DNA from: a virus | DNA: 22,158 bases | Virus record (IMG/VR): IMGVR_UViG_3300025319_000113 | Span: 1 to 22,158 of that record | Reading direction: 5' to 3' (one strand) | Shown here: one piece after another, positions 14,658 to 21,302 of the stretch | Numbering within the stretch: the stretch's first letter is position 1 | How the letters are laid out: each line of letters starts with the position of its first letter | The notes under the pieces: model-generated | Told to the model about the DNA's origin: nothing | The model's input: the letters and a program-made list of their open reading frames with translations, nothing else | Databases searched by the model: none | Translations under genes and position numbers: made by a program

Positions 14658-16411
14658 TGGCCGCGTATTTTACGCAGCCGGTACTCTTCCGCCGATTCTC
14701 CTGGTTGCGGCATTGCGCTCTCGTCTAATCCCATGAGCGCGACCGCCGGATGAACCGGTTGCGGCGCGGCGTCTGGCGGCCCGCCGGACTTCTGGCCCGC
14801 GCCGCTGACCGAAACCGGGACGCGCGGCAGGCTGTCGTATTTCGCCTTTTCCCGCGTGAGGACTGTCTTCATCCCGGCTTCGTCGGCGCAGGTCAAGAGT
14901 TCGGGGCGCACCGCCGCCCGCAGTTTGTGGGGCAAGCCGCTCTCGGCCAGCAGCCCGTCGGCCAATTTCTCCCGGCGAAGATTCGCCAGCTCGGAGTCGT
15001 CGGCCCGGCTCGCGGCAGAAAGCTGCTCGATTTTTTGTTTGGCTTCCATCAGTTCTTGCTTGAGCGATTGCGCGGCTTCCGACTCGCGCACGGTCTTCCA
15101 TTCCCCCTTGAGCTGCTCGATAAACTCTGGGCGCGCGGCGCGCCATTCGTCGAAGGAGAGCGCGGCGAGCAGTTTCCCCGTCCAGTCGCCGCCGTCCGAA
15201 TGAAGCAGCGCGCCCGCGAAACTCCCGCCGGCCGCGCCGGTCGTCACCACGTCCACGCTGTTAGCATCCACGATGCTCTCGACGATGATTGCGGCTCTTC
15301 CCTCAGCCTCGCCCAGGCGGGTCCTGCCCAGCGCATTGATGGAAAGTTCCACCAGATCAGGCTTGTGTTGTACGGCTTCGGTGATGAGCGGCCACAGCCA
15401 TTGCCGCGCCTCGCCCACGACCTTGTAATCTCCGACCAGCCGTCCGTCATCCAGGGCGGACACATTGGCGTAATAGCCGACCAGATCGCGTATGCTGCGC
15501 TCCGGCAGCTCCTTCTCATCCGAGCGGCGCGGATGGTCGGCATAAGCGCGCGTGCCCTCGAAGATCTTGGCCGCCTGGCGCAACGTCTCAGGCGGGTAAT
15601 AGCGCACACGGCCCGCCTTGTCCGTGTTGGTCGAGAAGCCGGGCCGGATGAGCGTCACGCGCCGCGCGATGAATTCAGCCGCGTCCAGTTCGCTTTCGCG
15701 CAGATCGATCCGCTCGGCAAAATAGCCAGTGCGTAAAGATTCTGCGTTCTTCGCGCCCGTCTGAGCGGCAGCTGAAGACCATTTTTCCGGGAGCATGGCC
15801 GCCGCGCCCAGCGCGCGCGCGCGTTTCGTGATGTGGCGTTTGGTGGCCTCGTCGGGGGAGCGTCCGTAGGCTTGGATGGCGTCCGAGAGCGCGGCCTTGT
15901 CGGGGATGGGATACGAGCCGTCCGGCATGGCGATCCCCTGTTTGGCGTACTGCTTGCGCAGTTCGGTGGAATAAGTGCGTTCGTAGAGCCGTTTAGATTC
16001 AGCCGTGTAAGTCAGTTGAACCTTTTTCCATTCGCTTTTTTCCGGGAATTTGTATTCGTCATCGCTTTTTGAAAAATCAACCCGGTAAAGATCAGCCCCC
16101 TTTTCCGCGATCAGATAGCCATCATCCAGGAAGAACTCTTTGATATAGCAATAATCTGCCTGGATCGCATTACCCGATTGCGGATTGAACTTTTCGGTAA
16201 AAGCGCGCCGCACGGCATCCATTTTCTGATTGGTGCTGACGGCTTCTAAAAGAGTCGGCCATAGGCCGCGCTCCGAATCCTTGACGTTGGCGTACAGCGC
16301 CTTGACGTGCTCGGCGGCTTCCGCCGGCGTCTTGTGACACTTGACCCGCTCGCCCTTCGACCCGTCGGCGTTTAGTTTATGAACGCATAAGCCGAAAACT
16401 TTGTAAGGCAT
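14654..16411 (-). CDS. Prohead protease fused to scaffold, with an extra N-terminal domain
   Basis: A 585-residue protein from ATG 16411; a GTG at 16480 would add 23 residues from intergenic sequence and is less likely. Part one (about 1-215) starts MPYKVFGLCVHKLNADG. It includes MPDGSYPIPDKAALSDAIQA (162-181), followed by RHITKRARALGA, a module I have seen often near phage proteases (DUF6582-like). Part two (about 240-405) is the protease: ADHP with H293, then VELSIN with S357, and D382 or D387 as possible third residue, as in Mu-type/S78-like prohead proteases. Part three (about 435-525) is a charged coiled-coil scaffold (KQELMEAKQKIEQL). It would cut itself and the capsid during head maturation. 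The N-terminal region is somewhat poorer in GC. Confidence 0.82.
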   Translation of the reverse strand: MPYKVFGLCVHKLNADGSKGERVKCHKTPAEAAEHVKALYANVKDSERGLWPTLLEAVSTNQKMDAVRRAFTEKFNPQSGNAIQADYCYIKEFFLDDGYLIAEKGADLYRVDFSKSDDEYKFPEKSEWKKVQLTYTAESKRLYERTYSTELRKQYAKQGIAMPDGSYPIPDKAALSDAIQAYGRSPDEATKRHITKRARALGAAAMLPEKWSSAAAQTGAKNAESLRTGYFAERIDLRESELDAAEFIARRVTLIRPGFSTNTDKAGRVRYYPPETLRQAAKIFEGTRAYADHPRRSDEKELPERSIRDLVGYYANVSALDDGRLVGDYKVVGEARQWLWPLITEAVQHKPDLVELSINALGRTRLGEAEGRAAIIVESIVDANSVDVVTTGAAGGSFAGALLHSDGGDWTGKLLAALSFDEWRAARPEFIEQLKGEWKTVRESEAAQSLKQELMEAKQKIEQLSAASRADDSELANLRREKLADGLLAESGLPHKLRAAVRPELLTCADEAGMKTVLTREKAKYDSLPRVPVSVSGAGQKSGGPPDAAPQPVHPAVALMGLDESAMPQPGESAEEYRLRKIRGQ

Positions 16412-16485
16412 AATCCCTGCTCCGCAAAACAAAAGCCGCTCCCGGAAGCGATCCCGGCGCGGCTCACGGCTCTGCGGCACAACTG

Positions 16486-16506
16486 CCCTGGCGGGCGTTG
16501 CCAGGG
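16486..16506 (-). repeat. Intergenic GC-rich hairpin, CCCTGGC type, copy 2
   Basis: Arms CCCTGGC (16486-16492) and GCCAGGG (16500-16506) with a 7-base loop lie in the 114-base gap before the protease gene, the longest gap in the window. It shares 12 exact bases with the copy at 2801. No U-tract. The second copy of the 13-base repeat lies 14 bases away (16460-16472). Confidence 0.7.
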
Positions 16507-16525
16507 AACTCGGACGTATTGTATG

Positions 16526-16777
16526 TCAGATTTTCGCGGGCGGCAAGAGGCCTGTCAAGTCGGACAAGCGTATGGGTATCTCGCGCCCGGCCTTCTTATC
16601 CCAGGCGAAGAGCGTGCCTGAAACGGTATCCAGCCGGAAAAGCAGCGTCCCCGCCTGGCTGACGACGAACAGGCCGCTGCCCGTGCGGTGCTGCAAGAGC
16701 CAGCCCTGAGCGACAGTTGAAGGAGGGCGCGTCGGAGAAACGACGAGTGGCGCGGCGGGGAGCGTCGAAAGAGTCAC
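16526..16777 (-). CDS. Small hypothetical protein between gpF-like and protease genes
   Basis: An 83-residue protein with a GTG start at 16777 that overlaps the stop of the gpF-like gene (GTGA). The first 20 residues are proline- and threonine-rich. The rest looks beta-rich (GWLLQHRTGSGLFVVSQAGTLLFRLD, then SGTLFAWDKKAGREIPIRL). I recognise no family. Translational coupling to the morphogenesis gene and position argue for a role in the head, possibly a minor capsid component. No ribosome site is clear, as expected for a coupled start. Confidence 0.6.
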   Translation of the reverse strand: MTLSTLPAAPLVVSPTRPPSTVAQGWLLQHRTGSGLFVVSQAGTLLFRLDTVSGTLFAWDKKAGREIPIRLSDLTGLLPPAKI

Positions 16778-17838
16778 GTGGAATACAAATGCGGCGCGGC
16801 TTTGACTGCATCTGCGCTAGGGGATTTCGGCGGCGGCGTCGAGCGGAAGTACAGCACCCCGCCGTCCTGCGCGATGGTGATCCCGCGCGCGGCTGCCCAT
16901 TCGCGGTAGGTCTGCCGTGCGCCGACGATGCGCTCTTCCAGCGCGGAATTGATCAAGACCGGCGTCGGCGTGCAGCGGCAGCGCGGATGGCTGCCGGTCG
17001 GCGGCGGCAGGTGCTGGCTGCCGAAACGGAAGATCTGCCCGTCCAGCGCGCCGCAGATCGGGCAGGTGCGCTCGTCCTTTGTCGCCGTCCACTGCCAGCC
17101 GCGCAGCACATCCTGGTTGCGCTCATAGATCGCCAGCGCGCCGTTGTTGCTGGCGCGCAGTATCTCCGTGCGGGCGATCAACTCGGTGCGATAGAAATAA
17201 GCCTGGTTCGCCGCGCGCGCTGCCGCCGTGCGCCGGGAGATGTCTACGCCCAGCGCGCGCGCCAAGCGAACCTGCGCCTGGTAAATGGACTCGCCTTCAA
17301 TTTGACTTTCAACCATGGCGCGGCGGACGATCCGCTCGAACTCACCGCGCGCGTCCAGGAAGCGGTCTACGAACGTCAGGCCAATATACGGTTCGAGAAT
17401 GGCGGCGCGGATGGCGTCCGTCGGCAGGATCGGAATTTCTAGCGGCAGGCCGGTGCGCAAACCTTCTTCCAACTGCCATGCGCCGCCGTAATAACCGGCC
17501 TGGTAGCCGCGCACACTGGCGCGCAACGCCGCATCCATCGCCGCGCTGTTGAGCGATTCCAGTTCCGAACCGATCTGCGCCAGAACCGCCTCGGTGCGCG
17601 TGCGGAAGGCCAGATCGGACGCGCTCCAGGTCTCGCCCGCGCCGTACTGCGCCGCCACGCTGCGCAGCCGCGAGGCCATGCGCTCGAACGCCTCGCGGTA
17701 AATGGCGTAAAGTTCATTGACCGCCAACTCTTCCAGCGCCCACAGCCGGGAGCGGATATAGGCCTCCGCCTCCTGGATCGTGCGGGCGCGGATGGCTGAA
17801 TTGCGCGCGATGACGGTAACTAAATCGGGCAGGGCCAT
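16774..17838 (-). CDS. Phage head morphogenesis protein, Mu gpF-like
   Basis: A 354-residue minor head protein. Its ATG 17838 overlaps the previous stop (TAATG). The C-terminal part carries the family signature: RTELIARTEILRASNNG (217-233), GWQWTATKDERTCPICGALDG with C259 and C262, then SHPRCRC with H284, C287 and C289. The Cys/His set looks like a zinc site. Members of the SPP1 gp7/Mu gpF family bind the portal and are injected or built into the prohead. The N-terminal half is helical, with alternation of charged residues. It follows the portal/adhesin group and precedes the protease, as expected for head modules. Confidence 0.9.
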   Translation of the reverse strand: MALPDLVTVIARNSAIRARTIQEAEAYIRSRLWALEELAVNELYAIYREAFERMASRLRSVAAQYGAGETWSASDLAFRTRTEAVLAQIGSELESLNSAAMDAALRASVRGYQAGYYGGAWQLEEGLRTGLPLEIPILPTDAIRAAILEPYIGLTFVDRFLDARGEFERIVRRAMVESQIEGESIYQAQVRLARALGVDISRRTAAARAANQAYFYRTELIARTEILRASNNGALAIYERNQDVLRGWQWTATKDERTCPICGALDGQIFRFGSQHLPPPTGSHPRCRCTPTPVLINSALEERIVGARQTYREWAAARGITIAQDGGVLYFRSTPPPKSPSADAVKAAPHLYST

Positions 17839-18059
17839 TATGAAAGTAATTCAATCTCATGATCCGTGATCTGGGTCAACGGCTTGACCCGGTTGCAGCC
17901 GACGCACTGATAGAGCGTCTCCAGCACCCGGAACTCGCCGTCCACGATCTCGCCGCGCGTGAACGGCCCCTGAAAGCGGGTCGCGCCGCACTCGCACATT
18001 TTGACCGTCTTGGTGCGCGTGGTCGTGGCGATTGTGTATTTGGCTTTTGGCTCACTCAT
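17838..18059 (-). CDS. Small protein with two Cys pairs (zinc-ribbon-like)
   Basis: A 73-residue protein. ATG 18059 follows AGGAG at a spacing of 9 bases. It has CEC (C22, C24) and CVGC (C52, C55) flanking a stretch of about 27 residues, an arrangement able to bind one zinc ion. N-terminus is Thr/Lys-rich (TIATTTRTKTVKM). I cannot assign a function; DNA binding or a structural role in the head are both conceivable. It precedes the gpF-like protein, which itself has a Cys/His zinc-site-like cluster, and overlaps it in TAATG. Confidence 0.65.
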   Translation of the reverse strand: MSEPKAKYTIATTTRTKTVKMCECGATRFQGPFTRGEIVDGEFRVLETLYQCVGCNRVKPLTQITDHEIELLS

Positions 18060-18093
18060 GGCTCTTGTCTCCTATCTGAAGATAGTCTTTAGA

Positions 18094-18741
18094 CTAAGAT
18101 AGATAACCGCTTCCGGTTGGCCCGGTCATGCTAAGCGCCCGCCAGCGTTCCGTCCAGACGTTGCCCTGCTCGGTCTCCGTCCATCCCTCGGCTATTTTAG
18201 CACAGTGCTCGAATTGGAAATACTGCGCGGTGAAGGCAGGGGCTTCAGGAATGGTCGTCTTGATCTCGAAATGCACCTTGGGCACGCTGGCCCCGCTGCC
18301 GGTCGCCGGATCGGGCCGGTTGGCCGTCACCGCCTGCCGGTAAGTGAACTGGAATTCGACCGGATCGTTGCTCAAGAGTTTGTGATGATGCGGCGTATCG
18401 CGTTCTAGCACCGCCGCGACCGTGCGCGCGCTGCGGTAGGCCGCGCCCGGCAGGACAAATCCGACGAGCGCCGTGGGCGCGGCGGAGGCCGTCGTCCATC
18501 CGCCCGTCCCAGAAGCTTCTACCCAGCGCAGCGCGCCCTCCGCGAAAGTGCGGGCTTCGTACCCGGTCGCCGTGCCAGCGGCTGCCCCGGTCGTATATTC
18601 GAGTTGTATCCCCGCGACGGTAACGCGGCGGAACGCCGAGGGCGCGTATTCGATTTCCGCGTCCGCGACCGTGACGCGCCGGAACGCCGAGGGCGCGTAT
18701 TCGATTTCCGCGTCCGCGACCGTGACGCGCCGGATGCTCAC
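18094..18741 (-). CDS. Tail-tube-like protein with N-terminal 17-residue repeats; paralogue of 3269-3742
   Basis: A 215-residue protein with GTG start 18741. Residues 4-20 and 21-37 are two identical 17-residue units (RRVTVADAEIEYAPSAF). A divergent third unit (RRVTVAGIQLEYTTG) ends near residue 53. From residue 61 to the end it aligns without gaps to the tube-like protein at 3269-3742, at about two-thirds identity by hand (102 of 155). It is encoded far from the tail genes, between the adhesin candidate and the Cys-pair protein. It is probably a virion protein made by duplication of a tube-like gene and gain of a repeat tract that may attach it to another structure. The start is plausible but lacks a strong ribosome site. 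Confidence 0.72.
   Translation of the reverse strand: MSIRRVTVADAEIEYAPSAFRRVTVADAEIEYAPSAFRRVTVAGIQLEYTTGAAAGTATGYEARTFAEGALRWVEASGTGGWTTASAAPTALVGFVLPGAAYRSARTVAAVLERDTPHHHKLLSNDPVEFQFTYRQAVTANRPDPATGSGASVPKVHFEIKTTIPEAPAFTAQYFQFEHCAKIAEGWTETEQGNVWTERWRALSMTGPTGSGYLS
18631..18732 (-). repeat. Perfect 51-bp tandem duplication (two copies)
   Basis: Bases 18631-18681 and 18682-18732 are identical. Each unit encodes 17 residues, so the reading frame is kept. A diverged third copy lies next to it (about 18580-18630). Exact identity at the DNA level shows a very recent or actively homogenised duplication. Confidence 0.95.
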
Positions 18742-18750
18742 TATGTATTC

Positions 18751-19752
18751 TCACACGACTTCAAAGCGCGCTTGGAGCGCGTCTATCTCGGCCTGCGTCC
18801 AGGCAGCCAGCGTTTGCGGATTGGTCGCGTAATTCGTGCCCGCGTAACGCGCATAGCTCGACGTGACCGCCTGGGCGCTCCCGGCATATTCTACGCTATT
18901 GGTCTTCAGACCGACCTTGATCGAATCTCCGGCGGCGGTCTCCTCGCGCGCGCGGCACTCGGCCCACACGCGCAGAACGGTGTTGCCGGCGATGGTGAAC
19001 GTCGTCAGGTTGTACAGGTCGTATTGCGTTGCAGTGCTGGACGAGTTATAGGTCGTGTCGGAGTCGGGCGGGATCTCGTCCACGTTCTGGTAATTGCTGC
19101 CCGCGCTGGGCGTGAGCTGCGTCACGTCGCCCGCTGCGTTGGGCGCCAGGATGACCACCTTGCCGTCGCCGGGGTAGCCATCGTCTACGCCGCCGGTAGT
19201 GTCATTGAAAGCCAGGTCATCATAGTAATTGTTGGGTCCGCCCGTACCGCCCGCTCGAAAGATAAGCGTATCAAAGGTCGTATCCGCGCCAGGCTTGGTG
19301 TCGCCGCTGAACGTAACCCAAACCGTTCCGTCTACCTTGACTTCCAGTACGCCCGTGGTGTCGTGGATATTGACGCGCCATTCCAGGTTGTACCAGGTAT
19401 CTAAGGTGAGCGAATTAGTACTAGTCGCTACGAGCGTGCCAGTGCTGGTATATAACTCAATGCGGCCCGTGGCGTTATAACGGATGGAGCCCAGATCGGT
19501 AGTTCCCTTGAACCAGCGCATGATCGACGCGGCAATGGCGGTATTGCTGGACCGAAAACCGATCCGGCCATAACCGTCCGCCAGAGCGGTGATATTTTTT
19601 TGCAGTTGGGACGCGGCGCCAGAGCCAGAGGGAACGCGATAACTGGCTGCGCCACTGCGGAAAACCGCCGTATCGATTACTGGCGAGCCGACTGTGGTCG
19701 AAAAGAAAAGAAAGTCTTGGAATTCCGCCCCGTCGGTGAAGATCCTCGTCAT
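18751..19752 (-). CDS. Concanavalin/LamG-like virion protein, putative adhesin
   Basis: A 333-residue protein; ATG 19752 follows AGGAG. Residues about 10-195 look like a LamG/concanavalin A-type jelly roll: GYGRIGFRSSN, MRWFKGTTDLGSIRYNATG, DTWYNLEWRVNIHD, GVLEVKVDGTVWVTFSGDT and NNYYDDLAFND. Residues about 200-333 form a second module starting at DDGYPGDGKVVILAPNA, which occurs in other phage proteins of this kind. Such folds often bind glycans. It is probably a surface-exposed virion protein that helps attach to the host. Its place between the portal and the gpF-like gene is unusual for an adhesin. The last residues ALAAWTQAEIDALQARFEV are helical. Confidence 0.7.
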   Translation of the reverse strand: MTRIFTDGAEFQDFLFFSTTVGSPVIDTAVFRSGAASYRVPSGSGAASQLQKNITALADGYGRIGFRSSNTAIAASIMRWFKGTTDLGSIRYNATGRIELYTSTGTLVATSTNSLTLDTWYNLEWRVNIHDTTGVLEVKVDGTVWVTFSGDTKPGADTTFDTLIFRAGGTGGPNNYYDDLAFNDTTGGVDDGYPGDGKVVILAPNAAGDVTQLTPSAGSNYQNVDEIPPDSDTTYNSSSTATQYDLYNLTTFTIAGNTVLRVWAECRAREETAAGDSIKVGLKTNSVEYAGSAQAVTSSYARYAGTNYATNPQTLAAWTQAEIDALQARFEVV

Positions 19753-19764
19753 TGTTGGCTCCTA

Positions 19765-19950
19765 TCAATGCAAAAGCAGCAGGATTTCATCGTATATTTC
19801 AAATTCCCGCTCCGCGTCCGCATGTCGCCCGCTCAACAATGCGGCCACGCCGCCCGTCGGCGCTTCGGCTTCAGCGGGCGCGCCGTCGCCGTCGCCGAAC
19901 CAATAGTCGGTCGCGAAATAGTCGGCGGCAAAATAATCGCGCCCAAACAC
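19765..19950 (-). CDS. Small aromatic-rich phage protein
   Basis: A 61-residue protein with GTG start at 19950, one base after the upstream stop (19952). The beginning is a repeating aromatic tract (FGRDYFAADYFATDYWFGDG), which I have seen in short phage structural-region proteins. The centre is alanine- and glycine-rich, and the end has many acidic and leucine residues. A competing ATG in another frame (19952) gives a short, unlikely product. It sits between the fibre and the adhesin candidate, so a small virion part is likely, though no function is known. Confidence 0.55.
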   Translation of the reverse strand: MFGRDYFAADYFATDYWFGDGDGAPAEAEAPTGGVAALLSGRHADAEREFEIYDEILLLLH

Positions 19951-19951
19951 A

Positions 19952-21034
19952 TTACGTCCCGTCGCGCGTCGTGATGGTCGTCCGGCTGCCCGCGCCGTCG
20001 GTCGTCACGTCCAGACGGTCTTTCGCATCCGCCACGTCGCGGTATTTGAACACGTTGCCGACTTTGCTCGATTTGCCGCTGACGGCGGCCAGGGCGATGC
20101 GCAGGACGTCGCCTGCCGTATGCGCGCCTTCCAGGACGCTGAGCCAAACTTTATCCGCCGCGCCTTGCGCGAAATCTCCCGCCGCCTGGATAGACGCATC
20201 AAGTTTGTTGGTAAGGGTAAAGGTCAGTTGGTCGGTCTTGGCTTTGATGGCTGCGACTTCCGTATCAATGTAGCCTGCTATCGCTGCGAGTTGCGTGTCC
20301 AGGTTGGCCGCCGCCAGCCCAACCGCCGTCCGTATGTCACCAGCGGCCAAATCATTGAAGCCGGTGATGTCTGTGCCTTTCGCAAGCGTGGCCTTGAGCG
20401 CCACGTCATCGCTGGCCGTGGCTGTCGCCGCCCAGAGTTTCACGTCGGCATAGCGGATCAGGGCGGCCTCGGCCAATAGGATTTCGTAAGTCGTCGTCGC
20501 GTCCGGCGCGGTCTCCCAGTTCGGCGTCACGCTCGCCACGCGGCCCGACGTATAGGCCGTGATGACGCGCGCCTGGTTGTTGAGCGAACCGGAGCCGCCG
20601 CCGCCGCCCGTCCCGCCGGTCGTGCGCACGATGCAGCCGATGAGCAGGTCGGCGACCGCCGGGGCGGGAGATACGAGCGTGATACTCCCTGCCGCGCCCG
20701 CGCTGGCCGTGCCGGAGAAGAGCGTCGCCAAGACGTGCGGATAAAGAGTCAAGAGCGTAGGCTTCGGGCCGGACGCGACTTTAGCCGCCACGCCGACGAG
20801 TGCGCCGTTCAGTTCATCGCCAGTCAGAGTGATATAGCCCATGCCGTTGCTCCCGGTCAACACGGTCAGCTCTTCGGTGCAGTCCGCGAAGGCCGCGCCG
20901 TCAATCGAGCGTTCCGTGTCCGGCGCCACAGGATCTTCGGGCTCGCCTTTGTTGTTCAGATATGGAATCAGGACCGTGAAACGGCAGCCGCGCACGGGAT
21001 AGGGCAGCGCGGCGTGAGAAACGGAATTAGCCAT
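19952..21034 (-). CDS. Putative phage fibre-like protein
   Basis: A 360-residue protein; ATG 21034 is preceded by GGGAGG. Residues 1 to about 150 resemble a BppU-type N-terminal attachment domain (RFTVLIPYLNNKGEPE, GYITLTGDELNGA). Next is a glycine-rich hinge (TGGTGGGGGSGS, about 138-150) and a beta region. Residues about 245-330 are helical and probably trimeric coiled coil (LDTQLAAIAGYIDTEVAAIK, TLTNKLDASIQAAGDF). The C-terminus (VFKYRDVADAKDRLDV, then TTITTRDGT) is typical of fibre-associated phage proteins. It likely forms part of the adsorption apparatus together with the next genes. Placement next to the portal is unusual. Confidence 0.65.
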   Translation of the reverse strand: MANSVSHAALPYPVRGCRFTVLIPYLNNKGEPEDPVAPDTERSIDGAAFADCTEELTVLTGSNGMGYITLTGDELNGALVGVAAKVASGPKPTLLTLYPHVLATLFSGTASAGAAGSITLVSPAPAVADLLIGCIVRTTGGTGGGGGSGSLNNQARVITAYTSGRVASVTPNWETAPDATTTYEILLAEAALIRYADVKLWAATATASDDVALKATLAKGTDITGFNDLAAGDIRTAVGLAAANLDTQLAAIAGYIDTEVAAIKAKTDQLTFTLTNKLDASIQAAGDFAQGAADKVWLSVLEGAHTAGDVLRIALAAVSGKSSKVGNVFKYRDVADAKDRLDVTTDGAGSRTTITTRDGT

Positions 21035-21059
21035 CGCCTCCCGACTCCGTCTGCCCCGG

Positions 21060-21299
21060 TCAGTAAATTCTTACGCCCTGGACGCCGATCATCACGGGCC
21101 TCGCATAGTCCGTCATGCCGACCCAGCGCGCGGCCGGCTGCTCCTCCACGTATTCGATCATCATTCCAATCATCGTGATACGTCTGACCTGCGGCAATAC
21201 ATACTCGATCTCCCCGCCGATAGTCGTAATCCGCCGTACAGGATCGGGCGCATACTCGATCTCCCCACCGATGGTCGTTACGCGGCGAATGCTCGGCAT
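21060..21299 (-). CDS. Small repeat protein (three 17-residue units)
   Basis: A 79-residue protein. Residues 5-21, 22-38 and 39-55 are three copies of RRVTTIGGEIEYAPDPV-like units, each probably a beta-hairpin. The units match those of the protein at 18094 in the pattern RR-[VI]-T-x(4)-[EQM]-[IL]-E-Y. The C-terminal part (WVGMTDYARPVMIGVQGVRIY) is beta-rich too. The gene lies right behind the portal C-terminus. It may be a small virion component that binds the same partner as the repeat tract in the other protein. I do not know its family. Confidence 0.7.
   Translation of the reverse strand: MPSIRRVTTIGGEIEYAPDPVRRITTIGGEIEYVLPQVRRITMIGMMIEYVEEQPAARWVGMTDYARPVMIGVQGVRIY
21135..21287 (-). repeat. 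Three imperfect 51-bp coding repeats
   Basis: The three 17-residue units of the small repeat protein are encoded here. DNA copies differ at several positions, unlike the perfect pair at 18631-18732, so these are older. Confidence 0.8.
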
Positions 21300-21302
21300 G
21301 AT

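Noticed and set aside
16518-16558. Possible promoter with TTGACA (16553-16558) and TACAAT (16518-16523) on the minus strand
   Set aside because: The spacer is 29 bases, far from the usual 16-18. No other clear promoter was found in the window.
18601-18732. CRISPR-like repeats
   Set aside because: The units are contiguous without spacers, 51 bases long and in frame in a coding gene.
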